From a virus: a stretch of 64,000 bases of DNA. The stretch spans positions 1 to 64,000 of the IMG/VR virus record IMGVR_UViG_3300044609_000960. One strand, written 5' to 3'. Positions 37,210-46,500 of this stretch are shown in pieces. A model generated the notes under the pieces. That model was not told where the DNA came from and did no database searches. It saw only the letters and a program-made list of their open reading frames with translations. Both the position numbers and the translations under genes were made by a program. Position 1 is the stretch's first letter; each line of letters opens with the position of its first letter.

Positions 37210-37235
37210 AGCCCCGAGCAAGAGCCTGGGGCTTT
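37210..37235. terminator. Terminator between convergent genes
   Basis: AGCCCC (37210-37215) / GGGGCT (37228-37233), T-run TTT on plus. It lies between the RlpA-like gene and the convergent Dps-like gene and may serve both strands. Confidence 0.6.
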
Positions 37236-37241
37236 AAAGTA

Positions 37242-37655
37242 TCAAAGTTCTTCTAAAACTGAACCTAATAAATACTCAATAGTGTTACAATCGGAAAGTA
37301 TATCCTCTACAATATTTACTATTCCGTAATTGCGTCCACTCTCCGCTTCTTCTCTGAGTCTTTCCAGCCCTTCTCTGAATTCTCCATTAAGTCTTTGAAG
37401 TCCATCACAGAGATCAGACGCAGTGGCCCATGTTAGTTCAGGCACGGAGTTAAAGATGGATGCTCTGATCTCAATCCTTGCACCTCTTGCTTGTTCGGCC
37501 AAAATATCTACTTTTTCCTGTACCATCTCGTAGATCTTTTCAAAGAGTAGATGGAACTGATAAAAATTTGTGCCAACAATATTCCAATGTGCTAATCTAG
37601 CAGCACCTAAGAGATTATTTTGGAGTTCTAAAGCTTGGAGGAATAAAGTTTCCAT
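37242..37655 (-). CDS. Dps-like ferritin-fold protein, 137 aa
   Basis: LAHWNIVGTNFYQFHLLFEKIYEMVQEKVDILAEQARG reproduces the Dps ferroxidase signature: His23, His35, Asp50 and Glu54, with spacings 12-15-4, identical to E. coli Dps (51, 63, 78, 82). The remaining helices fit a four-helix bundle; no extended N-terminal DNA-binding tail is present. Dps oligomers oxidise and store iron and protect DNA from peroxide. It is the last gene of the minus-strand neck/capsid group, so it may be made late or packaged in the virion. Confidence 0.8.
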   Translation of the reverse strand: METLFLQALELQNNLLGAARLAHWNIVGTNFYQFHLLFEKIYEMVQEKVDILAEQARGARIEIRASIFNSVPELTWATASDLCDGLQRLNGEFREGLERLREEAESGRNYGIVNIVEDILSDCNTIEYLLGSVLEEL

Positions 37656-37657
37656 AT

Positions 37658-38587
37658 TTAACTATTGTAATTTTTATTAATTCCAAAGGGGATTTCTTGG
37701 AGCGCGGAGGTTAATGGATCTGAGTTAGGCACTGTTCCGGCCTCATTTCTCCATAGTCCAGAGTCTATCTTTAACTTAAACCAATCTGGGTAAGGATTGA
37801 CATTCCCCTTATAACATTTCCAAACTTTTTGTAGATTACCCGACGTTACCTTGGTATTATCTACTACTCGAGTACCATCATCGTCTATTGAATAGGCAAT
37901 TCTAGGAATAAATTCGTAGGTAGCTGTGCCATCCAATTCCTCAGAACATTCCAACTCAAGAGAATCTGATATTCCTCGTGGGCATCTAGGATCTTCTACA
38001 ATATACTCCTCTGTATATTCTGTATTTATGACCCGTCTCCAAACAGCCAATCCAGTAAACTTCTGATTAGGGTCTAAAAGACATTTACGTTTTGGCAAGA
38101 AGTCTTCGATAGAGATGGGGTCAAATGCAGCACATGGTTGAGAGTAAAATCTTCCATCAGCAACTAGAACCTCAACGGAATAAGTTTGTTCGTAAATAAA
38201 CTGAGATGCATCAGTAACTTGAACAAATCTCTCATTCTCTAATTCAAATCCGGTTTGGAATTCAAGACCCGGCACCTCTGGTACCCATCCAGTTACAGAG
38301 TCGGCAATAAGATCGAGGATTGGGAGAGAAAAACTATGTCCTTCTCTTTGGGTTTGCTTCTGGATGAGAGTTATAGTATAAGTAAGCTTTCTATTCCTAA
38401 TAGTAGGAATATAGGCGCCTTTATTTGGGTTATTTGTAGAGCTGGATGAAAAACTGACAATAATCATTGCCTGTTCAGCAACTCTTCCCGACTCATCGAT
38501 CTCCTCAGCAAGACGAATCACCACAGCGCTCTGTCCAAGAGTCCCATGGACCCTCTTATGGAGTTGATTCTCAATCTCTAAGAGCAT
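37658..38587 (-). CDS. Neck/tail-terminator protein, Mu gp37 (DUF1834)-like N-terminus, 309 aa
   Basis: The first ~110 residues (MLLEIENQLHKRVHGTLGQSAVVIRLAEEID ... MIIVSFSSSST ... TYTITLIQKQTQ) resemble Mu gp37/DUF1834, which shape the tail terminus. The C-terminal ~190 residues are Cys- and strand-rich and unassigned. Its place directly after the DUF1320-like and 112-aa genes matches the Mu gene order. Confidence 0.6.
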   Translation of the reverse strand: MLLEIENQLHKRVHGTLGQSAVVIRLAEEIDESGRVAEQAMIIVSFSSSSTNNPNKGAYIPTIRNRKLTYTITLIQKQTQREGHSFSLPILDLIADSVTGWVPEVPGLEFQTGFELENERFVQVTDASQFIYEQTYSVEVLVADGRFYSQPCAAFDPISIEDFLPKRKCLLDPNQKFTGLAVWRRVINTEYTEEYIVEDPRCPRGISDSLELECSEELDGTATYEFIPRIAYSIDDDGTRVVDNTKVTSGNLQKVWKCYKGNVNPYPDWFKLKIDSGLWRNEAGTVPNSDPLTSALQEIPFGINKNYNS

Positions 38588-38590
38588 GGA

Positions 38591-38929
38591 TTAAAATTCC
38601 CCGCCGCTAATAAAATCTTGAAGTTCCCAGAAGCCTGTTGTGTAGTTATATAGCAAAGCATCTCCAGGTTTTACATTACGAATAAACCGCACATTGGCAA
38701 GATCTTGGATCTTACGATTTGCTTCCAACTCGATTACATATTGTCTTAGAGAGGCCGCATCTTGCTTATACTCACTCCCATCTGGGAATACGCCGATCCT
38801 GCCTCCAAGAACACCATACTGAGAACCATAATAACATCCACCACCAGACCCATCTGCCACAAGGTAAAATCCTGCTCCGTCAGGAGCAGCGGGGTTAAAT
38901 GGATCATAGCCATAAGTCTGATTTGCCAT
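38591..38929 (-). CDS. Unknown virion-module protein, 112 aa
   Basis: Gly/Tyr-rich N-terminus (AGFYLVADGSGGGCYYGSQYGVLGGRIG), then a helical middle and a strand-rich end (VKPGDALLYNYTTGFWELQDF). ATG overlaps the stop of the upstream gene at 38929. Probably a structural component. Confidence 0.65.
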   Translation of the reverse strand: MANQTYGYDPFNPAAPDGAGFYLVADGSGGGCYYGSQYGVLGGRIGVFPDGSEYKQDAASLRQYVIELEANRKIQDLANVRFIRNVKPGDALLYNYTTGFWELQDFISGGEF

Positions 38930-39723
38930 TAGAACGTGTCTCCTGTTTGTAATCCGTCGTAATTATCAAATGTACCATCGGCAGTTTCCGTGGTATTTAT
39001 TGCGTTAAGTGTATCTCCGTCTTGTGGATCAACAGCATCTGAAGTATTTGTAAACGCAGAGAGATCTCTTGTGGATTCAAGTGCATCTACTAGTTGATTA
39101 ATATCAAGAGCCGATCCGGGCATTGTTGTTTCAATGCCAAGTGCGTTTCCATCAAGAGCTTCTGAATATGTCCGTGGTGAGGACATGGCTTCTTTACGTG
39201 GGAATTGGAAGAAACGATTATTTCCGCCTTCTCTTTGAACCCAACGATTTGTGGAATTTTCCGTGAAACTTCTACCCCTTCTATAGGAACTCTTAGTCAT
39301 TGAGCAAGCACCGCCCCAATAGCGATATGCTTCTTGCCATTTAAGTCCGGTGGATGGAGAGGCTTTAGCCGCCCATAATTCGAGTTGCTGAAGAGCTTGT
39401 TCAGCAGCATCAATTACTTGTTGACGTGGGCGGAGAATATCTAAATACCATCGAGCCAAGATGGCCTGGGTACGACGATAAGACCCAGCAATAAGAATCT
39501 TCCCTTGAGGTGGGGCCGTTAGTATATAATTATTAATTAACGTCGCAGCATCATTAAGAGCAATTTGGATCTTATCAAAATTGATATTATTTCCTGTTGG
39601 ATTGTCAATATTTGACAACTCCACGGCTTCTTGATATCCAAAAACCTCAATAAAGTAATCCACAGTTGCCGGATTACAATTATCCGCTACTCCAAACTTG
39701 TCTGGATAAGGAGAATTCGGCAT
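38929..39723 (-). CDS. Head-tail connector, Mu gp36 (DUF1320)-like, 264 aa
   Basis: FGYQEAVELSN ... INFDKIQIALNDAATLINNYI ... AILARWYLDILRPRQQV follows the DUF1320 pattern of Mu gp36 connectors (helical, with an ALxDAxxxIDxYL core). The Ser/Thr/Asp-rich C-terminal ~110 residues are an extension. An AGTTTAAAG box lies 24 nt upstream of the ATG. Confidence 0.65.
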   Translation of the reverse strand: MPNSPYPDKFGVADNCNPATVDYFIEVFGYQEAVELSNIDNPTGNNINFDKIQIALNDAATLINNYILTAPPQGKILIAGSYRRTQAILARWYLDILRPRQQVIDAAEQALQQLELWAAKASPSTGLKWQEAYRYWGGACSMTKSSYRRGRSFTENSTNRWVQREGGNNRFFQFPRKEAMSSPRTYSEALDGNALGIETTMPGSALDINQLVDALESTRDLSAFTNTSDAVDPQDGDTLNAINTTETADGTFDNYDGLQTGDTF

Positions 39724-39747
39724 AATTTAAGTCTATTCCTACTAGAA

Positions 39748-39756
39748 CTTTAAACT
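39748..39756 (-). promoter_or_regulatory. AGTTTAAAG box (minus) with adjacent TATAAT (plus)
   Basis: Minus-strand AGTTTAAAG is 24 nt from the connector ATG. On the plus strand TATAAT at 39761-39766 lies next to the start of the gene at 39768, so control of the two strands may be mixed. Confidence 0.5.
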
Positions 39757-39767
39757 ATGGTATAATT

Positions 39768-40091
39768 ATGCGTATGAGTCTACATAGCGCCTATCTTAAG
39801 TCCTTAGAATTAGCCTTAAATAGGAATATAAGAACAGATACATTCGTAATTAGAAGAACTGTATCTTATCTTAAAAAAGCAGTTTCAGATATCTATGATT
39901 CGGATCCTAAGATTGTCCGTCAAATCTCCGATAAACTCGATGAGTATTTAAACTCAACGGTCCATCTTGAGGTACAGTTAGAGACACTCTTTGGAGATAA
40001 TAATGATCCACTAAGCAATAGAATTTATGAAGTAAATATCGCAAAACTTCACGAACTCAAAGCTAAGGTAGATTTTTTCTTATCACCATAA
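39768..40091 (+). CDS. Unknown helical protein, 107 aa
   Basis: Plus-strand gene enclosed between minus-strand capsid genes. Helical (SAYLKSLELALNRNIR, LKKAVSDIYDSDPKIVRQISDKLDEYL). Function unknown; the start could be ATG 39774. Ends in the terminator shared with the capsid gene. Confidence 0.6.
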   Translation: MRMSLHSAYLKSLELALNRNIRTDTFVIRRTVSYLKKAVSDIYDSDPKIVRQISDKLDEYLNSTVHLEVQLETLFGDNNDPLSNRIYEVNIAKLHELKAKVDFFLSP

Positions 40092-40114
40092 AAAAAAAGA
40101 GGCCCGAAGGCCTC
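40089..40114 (-). terminator. Capsid gene terminator
   Basis: On the minus strand GAGGCC-TTCG-GGCCTC followed by nine T, right after the capsid gene stop. A classic very stable tetraloop terminator; it also lies at the end of the plus-strand gene. Confidence 0.9.
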
Positions 40115-40136
40115 AAAGAGATTATAGTGATTAGGC

Positions 40137-41117
40137 TCAGGCAACAGGATTGTTGAAGATGAAACCAGAACCACACTTGCCATTTTCACCCATGCCAACG
40201 AGCTCGAAGCTACGCTCAACAAGGATGTCGCCGGTGAATACTCTGCGCTCGATGTTGAAGCGCTCAGGAGTGGCGATAGGATAGCCACTGAGGGTATAGG
40301 TATAGGCGAAAGCAGGGTTGCCATAGTTGGCATCAAGAGCAGGCATGAAGCCATCGGTAGCTCCTGAAGGATGGTAGAAGAGAACAGCAACGTTGTTGTA
40401 GATATTCTCAAGAGTACCATCAGCAGCAAGCTTAAGACGACGTGCTACGCGGATCTCGTCAAGACCAAAGATCTGAGCGAGGGTCTTCTCATCAACGAGA
40501 ACACCGCGCTGCATGAAGTCACGAATACGCTTGTTACGCTTGAGGGCGTTAAAGGCGTCAGGTGAGATAACCATCTTGTTAGGATAGACACCGATCTGAG
40601 AGCGAACTTGCTCTTTGGCGTCGTCCATGAGGACCTCAACGTCAGCAGTTGGGCTATTGAACTGATCAGCACCACCATTATAGGTAGAAAGATCAAGAAC
40701 ATTACCAGTCTCATACTGGGTAGAATCGGTTACAATAGTAGCAACCTGAACTTCCCAAGACTGCATGAGGCGGTTGGCAGCGTCCTTAGCAGCAAACTGA
40801 CGAAGGTCAATTTGAGCAGCGCCGTTCTTGGCTTCAGCAGCGACTTCTTCGGCGATTTCCCAGCTGATCGCTTCCTGACGGAGAGCGAACGAACGGGTTC
40901 CGAATTCGTTCTGGATCTTCTGGATGTTAGTTCCAGGAGCGCGGAGGAACGACTGAGCCGCAAAAGCCTCCTTACCAAAAACGAGTGTGCGTCCAGCTCT
41001 GGTATTCATAGATACCGAGGGAGCGAAAAATGTAGCTACACCTTCAGCATTTTTGTAGCCTTGGGCGAGTTGCGTAAGAATTGGGTCAATTACGCGGACC
41101 TGATCTAGATTCATCAT
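40137..41117 (-). CDS. Major capsid protein, 326 aa
   Basis: HK97-fold-type capsid subunit by context and pattern: LTQLAQGYKNAEGVATFFAPSVSM, RSFALRQEAISWEIAEEVAAEAKNG, DAANRLMQSWEVQVA, GVYPNKMVISPDAFNALKRNKRIRDFMQ and the VAVLFYHPSG strand. It sits between decoration and connector genes. Its codons are the most GC-rich and uniform of the block, as expected for the most abundant protein. A strong terminator follows. Confidence 0.85.
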   Translation of the reverse strand: MMNLDQVRVIDPILTQLAQGYKNAEGVATFFAPSVSMNTRAGRTLVFGKEAFAAQSFLRAPGTNIQKIQNEFGTRSFALRQEAISWEIAEEVAAEAKNGAAQIDLRQFAAKDAANRLMQSWEVQVATIVTDSTQYETGNVLDLSTYNGGADQFNSPTADVEVLMDDAKEQVRSQIGVYPNKMVISPDAFNALKRNKRIRDFMQRGVLVDEKTLAQIFGLDEIRVARRLKLAADGTLENIYNNVAVLFYHPSGATDGFMPALDANYGNPAFAYTYTLSGYPIATPERFNIERRVFTGDILVERSFELVGMGENGKCGSGFIFNNPVA

Positions 41118-41144
41118 AGTTAATTACTCTCCTTTAAGTATCTA

Positions 41145-41636
41145 TCAAGCGCCAGCTTCGTTACCGAGCTTGACACGAATGTACTGACCTGCAGTAGCAT
41201 TCACAGATGTGTCAAGAGCACGACCAAGAACAACGCCAGCACCGGCGGTCTTAGAAGCGGTTCCAGTAGCAGTAGCATACACAGCGTCATCTACACCAAA
41301 AGCGGCAGAAGCGGCATCGACTTCAACAATTACGATACCGGAGGTAACGATTGAAAGAAGGCCTTGGTAAGGGAATACGCTAGTTTTGAAAGGGGTTGTG
41401 GAAGGATTGAGTTGACCTTCGTAAACGAGGGTGGATCCGTCATCAACCTGATAGCCCTTAGCGGTGAGTTCACCTTGGCCAGGGGCAGCATAAACGCTAA
41501 CACCAGCAGCATAAGCGCCGGCAGCGGGATAAGCACCATTACGCTTTACGAATCTGTGAGCTTCAACAGCGGCTGTTGTCTGCACAGTTTCAACGTACTG
41601 GTGGTCAAAAGACATATAACGTGGGTCAGTTGCCAT
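41145..41636 (-). CDS. Capsid decoration protein (DUF2190-like), 163 aa
   Basis: Ala/Gly/Val-rich beta protein with AVYATATGTASKTAGAGVVLGRALDTSVNATAGQYIRVKLG at the end, the DUF2190 signature in which G-x-ALD and (Y)IRVKL close the barrel. It lies immediately upstream of the capsid gene, the usual position for head-stabilising trimers. Confidence 0.75.
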   Translation of the reverse strand: MATDPRYMSFDHQYVETVQTTAAVEAHRFVKRNGAYPAAGAYAAGVSVYAAPGQGELTAKGYQVDDGSTLVYEGQLNPSTTPFKTSVFPYQGLLSIVTSGIVIVEVDAASAAFGVDDAVYATATGTASKTAGAGVVLGRALDTSVNATAGQYIRVKLGNEAGA

Positions 41637-41649
41637 TTTAGTTTACTCC

Positions 41650-43044
41650 TTATGAGTTATCTGAGATAATTGCCTTCAGAGCTACGGTGTATTCAACGCC
41701 TTTACTCTCGGCATACTCCAACGCTTGCACGTGGAGATCAGCGGTTGAGGGGTCGTAGATATAACCATCAGCTGAAGGTGTGATTGACTTCTTAGCTGCT
41801 GGAGCAGAAGCCTGGGTTGCGAATTCTTCAAAACTTACCATTGAGGGTAGATTCTCAAGAACATTTTTAAAGAAATCAAATTGTGAAGTCTTACCTGACT
41901 CCGAGAAGTTCACGGAATTCTTATTATTAAGAGTTTCCATGAAACGTACTAGATCAGTTTTAGGAACGATTTGCTGAGTAAGCTTGCCATCCCCATAGAG
42001 AGTTTCGCAGAAATCAGAGATTTCCTTCTCTCTCATCAACTTCTTCTGTCTGGCAAGTTCTTCTTCCAATTCGGCTACCCGAGCTTGTAGATTGCTCTGA
42101 ACTCCCATAGCTTTTTCGCTATGATCCAGAGTTCCTGTAGCCTCTTCTGGTGAGGTCTCTTCTGCCATATCGCTCATTTTCTTTTTCTCTTCTTCATCCT
42201 CGTCCTCTTCATAGCTCTTGCATCCTTCACCATTATCAGAAACTTCAGTTTCTTCCTCTGCTTCCTCTTCGGCGTAAGTTTGCTCTCCCTTAGGTTCTTC
42301 AGCACCCTTTACTTCTTTGGAAGTGGGATGCTCAGCTTCAGATGGCTTTTCACCTTCCTTAACCGTTTCACCCATATCCTCGGTTTCTTTCTCTTCATCT
42401 TCATCTCCCCCTTCATTTCCTTCCTTTTTAGCTTCAATAGCCTTTTTAAGTCCTTCGGGCATTTCGCCATAAGACATTCCATCACCTTCCATCATGGAAG
42501 CAGCATCAGTTTTAAGAGCTAGAGCCTTGATTAGCTCATCAATTTCGTATTCTGAGGCGAGTTGAGCGATCTTTTGATCATCTCCTTCCATATCTCCCGA
42601 CACGTCGTCGGTTTCCATTTCAGGACCCTCATCTCCACCTTCTTCAGCAGGCTCAGCCGGTGTATCAGCACCAGCCGGAGGCATATCTCCACCTTGGGTA
42701 TCGGTATCTGAATCCATGGCATCTGGAGTTCCGTCGCCATCATCATCAGAATCCATGGCATCTGGAGTTCCGTCCCCGTCAGCATCGGTGCTATCAGCAT
42801 CGTCAGTAGGGGGCTCATCAGCCATACTCATCATGGGATCTTCGGTGGGCATCTCTGCATCCATGCCATAGTCCATGTCATATTCAGCAGGCGCGCCGGT
42901 TTCAGAGATCTTATTTCCGTTATCATCGTATACATTAGCGCCAGATGTACCTCCGCCACCAATGTTAATATTAACAGTCATTCCCCCTTCGGAGTGTTCG
43001 ATCACCGAAGTAGGAGTTTCTGTTTTGGTTCTTTTCCTGGCCAT
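41650..43044 (-). CDS. Nested scaffold protein from internal start, 464 aa
   Basis: In-frame ATG at 43044-43042 begins MARKRTKTETPTSVIEHSEGG, which looks like a real N-terminus, preceded by TTAGGA and, 23 nt upstream, GTTTAAAG. It would contain only the acidic scaffold and C-terminal domain. Inferred from the Mu I/Z and lambda C/Nu3 arrangement. Confidence 0.55.
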   Translation of the reverse strand: MARKRTKTETPTSVIEHSEGGMTVNINIGGGGTSGANVYDDNGNKISETGAPAEYDMDYGMDAEMPTEDPMMSMADEPPTDDADSTDADGDGTPDAMDSDDDGDGTPDAMDSDTDTQGGDMPPAGADTPAEPAEEGGDEGPEMETDDVSGDMEGDDQKIAQLASEYEIDELIKALALKTDAASMMEGDGMSYGEMPEGLKKAIEAKKEGNEGGDEDEEKETEDMGETVKEGEKPSEAEHPTSKEVKGAEEPKGEQTYAEEEAEEETEVSDNGEGCKSYEEDEDEEEKKKMSDMAEETSPEEATGTLDHSEKAMGVQSNLQARVAELEEELARQKKLMREKEISDFCETLYGDGKLTQQIVPKTDLVRFMETLNNKNSVNFSESGKTSQFDFFKNVLENLPSMVSFEEFATQASAPAAKKSITPSADGYIYDPSTADLHVQALEYAESKGVEYTVALKAIISDNS

Positions 43045-43578
43045 AGTTTGATTTTTTCCTAAGTTTTCTTTAAACGAAATAGAAGACTCCCCTTCGGAGG
43101 GGGTGAATGTGATAGTTTCCGAATCGGAAATTTCGGAAAAAGCGGTTAGCCCTTTAACCGCTGGGATTGAAACCAATCCAAGATGCCTAAGGGCTAAGTT
43201 CCCAGGTGTGGGATTTGTTTCCGCTTCTGGTAAGTAAAATGAACTACTTACTTTTTTAAAAACTCCATCTCGTATTAGCTTTTCGGCCTTGGGGGTAAGT
43301 TCGACCTTACCCCAAAGCTCTTTGCCTTTTCTCCAGACTTTACGTACCCAACCAAGAGCGGGAGTTCCGTCATCTTGGTCATGGCCAATAATCAACGGAG
43401 CTTCATGCTGTTCTGGATTGTATGTATTTACAACCTGCTCGAGATCATCCTCAGTAAAGACCATTTTCTGGCCAGTTGAGGAGATCTGAGGACCAGCCCT
43501 AAACATCTCAATAAATACAACCTTTCGGGGTTGTTGAGATGAAAGAGGCTCTTTAGAGTTAAGTACGTGTTCTTTCAT
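41650..43578 (-). CDS. Prohead protease-scaffold (Mu gpI-like), 642 aa
   Basis: Residues 17-150 match Mu-type gpI protease domains: FIEMFRAGPQISSTGQKMVFTEDDLEQVV, EAPLIIGHDQDDGTPALGWVRKVW, ELWGKVELTPKAEKLI and LRHLGLVSIPAVKGL. After about residue 178 comes a long, highly acidic scaffold region with two calcium-binding-type repeats (260-293) and a C-terminal helix domain (570-642) probably contacting the capsid. An internal ATG at codon 179 with its own TTTAAA box probably starts a separate scaffold (next entry). Mu makes I and Z this way. Confidence 0.8.
   Translation of the reverse strand: MKEHVLNSKEPLSSQQPRKVVFIEMFRAGPQISSTGQKMVFTEDDLEQVVNTYNPEQHEAPLIIGHDQDDGTPALGWVRKVWRKGKELWGKVELTPKAEKLIRDGVFKKVSSSFYLPEAETNPTPGNLALRHLGLVSIPAVKGLTAFSEISDSETITFTPSEGESSISFKENLGKNQTMARKRTKTETPTSVIEHSEGGMTVNINIGGGGTSGANVYDDNGNKISETGAPAEYDMDYGMDAEMPTEDPMMSMADEPPTDDADSTDADGDGTPDAMDSDDDGDGTPDAMDSDTDTQGGDMPPAGADTPAEPAEEGGDEGPEMETDDVSGDMEGDDQKIAQLASEYEIDELIKALALKTDAASMMEGDGMSYGEMPEGLKKAIEAKKEGNEGGDEDEEKETEDMGETVKEGEKPSEAEHPTSKEVKGAEEPKGEQTYAEEEAEEETEVSDNGEGCKSYEEDEDEEEKKKMSDMAEETSPEEATGTLDHSEKAMGVQSNLQARVAELEEELARQKKLMREKEISDFCETLYGDGKLTQQIVPKTDLVRFMETLNNKNSVNFSESGKTSQFDFFKNVLENLPSMVSFEEFATQASAPAAKKSITPSADGYIYDPSTADLHVQALEYAESKGVEYTVALKAIISDNS
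43068..43075 (-). promoter_or_regulatory. Intragenic GTTTAAAG box
   Basis: Minus-strand GTTTAAAG inside the protease ORF, 23 nt ahead of the internal scaffold start; spacing equals that at 47738 and 54865. Confidence 0.5.
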
Positions 43579-43581
43579 TTA

Positions 43582-46500
43582 TCAGAATACTGATGCAGTA
43601 TTGAGAAGATAATTAAATCTTTCTTCATTTCTGGAGAATGAGTCGCTCAGTTGAGCCACTTGTCCCGCGGGGGTTCTTACGATAGTAACGAGTAGACGTT
43701 CTAGAGTTGGGCTTGTGGCCACATAGACATCGAGTCGTACAGATCCTCTTTCAAGGTCTTCGTTAGTATTATTAGCTGAAGAACAAACCACAAGATAGGC
43801 CTGTTCTGGTCTCGAGCCAAATAACGCGCCTTGACGGAAGAATTGTCCACATACCTGTGAGGCAATAGACTTAACTCTCGCGTATACTGTGCCCGCTGAA
43901 TCAATCTGCTCAAATAGGATGTCGTCAAAACTACGTCCTAGGACATCAATGAGAACATTGAGAATAGCACGAGTATTAACAAATTTAAACAGAGGATTGG
44001 GGGAAAGAGTTCTAGCTCCCCAAGTTACGATACCGCGGTTAGGAAGTGAACGAATTGGGTTCAGACCTAAGGCATAAGTAACTTCTTGTTGCTGAGCAGA
44101 AATTTCAAATTTCAGTCCAGCTGCACCACGTAGTGGATAACGAGCGCCGGCGGGAGGTTGCTGGAAACCTTCATTGACATATCTCGAACAGGCAATACCT
44201 GCTACATAACTTGAAGGAGCAATATAGCGATCATCAAGATTCTTCACATATGGGGCATAGAACGCGCCATGGCCATATGGAGCACCAGCGATACCCTTGA
44301 GATAATCAAGTTCATCTTGGACATTGGTGAGAGAAATCTCATCAGCTCCGCAGTCGATCAGAGCGAGATGTTGTGTTCCAACGATTCCTTCAGTAGAACC
44401 GAGTTTACCCTCTGCAGCCTTAAGAAGGGCTTGAGTAACTTTAACCCGCTCTTGACGAGCTTCGGTTTTGCTTGCAAGATCACCACCAGCCTCATATGTG
44501 AGAACTGTATAAGCCTCAGGAGCCAAGAGGAAACCAGGAGCTAATACTCTAGAATCCATACCCTGTTCGATGGCATAGACAAAATCATTTGCCTTTGCAT
44601 TTAGAGTGTACTTATATGACTCATAACCGGGGTTCTGATCAACTGAAACTAATTTGATAACATTAGAGTCGGGAAGACCAGCTCTTGTTGTTCCAGGATT
44701 AATCGGAGAACTTACGCCATTACGAGAAGTTACCTTAACCTTGAGTACATATTCATGCGAATAGAAACCATTAGGAACTGATTTATCAAGCGCGTAAGAA
44801 GCACCTGCTGTAATAGTTACATTTGCGGGTGTTACAGTGGCTGTGTCATTATCTGTTACGCCAGTAACAGTGAATCTAATTCCATTAGCAGTGAAGATAT
44901 CACCTTCAGCGAGTTCAGTTGTAAATGAGGTTAAGGTTCCTGTTACGGTACCACCACTAATTGCAATTGAACCAGTGAGTGCAATTTCATCAAGTTCTGG
45001 ACGAAGATACGGAGCACCTGCATCGGCTGTAAGAAGAGCAACTTGGTGACCATTGTTAGGAACGTAGGTGTCCCCAGAAACATTAGTTCCAGTAGCAACT
45101 GCTTCAACTTCATAATATCCATCAAGTTCTTTCTCGGTTAGGATTGCTTGAAGTTGGTCTCTAAGAGCATTAGCTAGATCATCTGGCTTAGCTCCATTAA
45201 CAATGATTACGCGATCTTCACCAGCTACATTGACATAAAATGCCTGAACTGAGTCGGGAAGATATCCATTGCGAGTGGTTATGCCACCAAGAGTTGTAAC
45301 TTCGCCACTTGGAACTGCATCTTGTCCACCACTTTGAATCTTGGCAAAAGTCGTAGTGCCGAGGTCGTAGGACCAGTAAGCAGCACTTGCATCAGCCCAA
45401 GATGTAGGAACTGTGTTTCCGGTGGAAAGATCCTTAGAAACAGCAACGATCTTATTATCAGGGATAGAAGCAGCATCTGCGTACACGTTCTGATCGATTA
45501 AGAAAGCCTTAACGATAGCAGACTGATCAGTCGCGGGGTCATAAGCGAGTTTTCTAACCGTTACAGCAGTTCCAGGAGCACCTGTAATCTGTACAAATGT
45601 GCCTCCAGAAGATGTTGCGAGTTGAATCGCATTTCCAGACTTATTAACTACGTAATATACTGAATTAAGTGTAAGATTTAATGTTCCTGCATTTGTTGTT
45701 TCAAGAACAACCTTATCACCATTGGCAAGTCCAGTTGAACTGTCTAATGTTACAGTGTCATTAACCGAGTCAAAAGCCGTAGTTCCGGCATTATATTCTG
45801 TAGAACTTTCAAGAAGGAAAGAACTAAGTTGACTTCCAGATACAAAGAGTACACCCTCCCCTGTAGCTTGGTCTCTAGATACACAACGGAAGTTAATCTC
45901 TTTTACCGAAGTATAAAATTTAACAACAGACTGCGTATTAAGATTTAAAGGAGAAGCGTAAGTAGTATCGCTAAATTGATAAGCTACAAACTTATCAATC
46001 TGAGGAAGACTTCTGGTATCTTTAGAAAGAATTCTAAATTTACCCTGAGTTGCCTCGGTGGCATTCTGCTCAATGCGATAATAATCAGCGAAACCATCAC
46101 CGTTCCCAGCGAGGAAAAGGTATAGATCACGAGCGTTATCTACTGCATCAAGAGCAGTTGTTGTGATTACACGAATTTCATCACCCTCATTATCGTTAAC
46201 TCCGATCGGGGTTCCGAAATACCTACCATTAATCTTAATTGCAAAAGCGTTATATCCAGCGCCAGCACCTGAAGCGGCGATGTCTACAACGGTTTCAGGA
46301 GTTGGAGTTACTCTAGTAAAATAGAGGATACCATTAACACCTACATTATCAAAGAAAGCTCTAACAGCATCGTATGATGCAAGAGCACCTTTGTTCCCTA
46401 CAGGAACACTTCCACCAACCTTCTCAAGATAATCGGCAACTGAACCGATTTGAGTAGGGGCGTAGGGCTCAAGAGCAGAATAGGCATTAATAGCGTCTTC

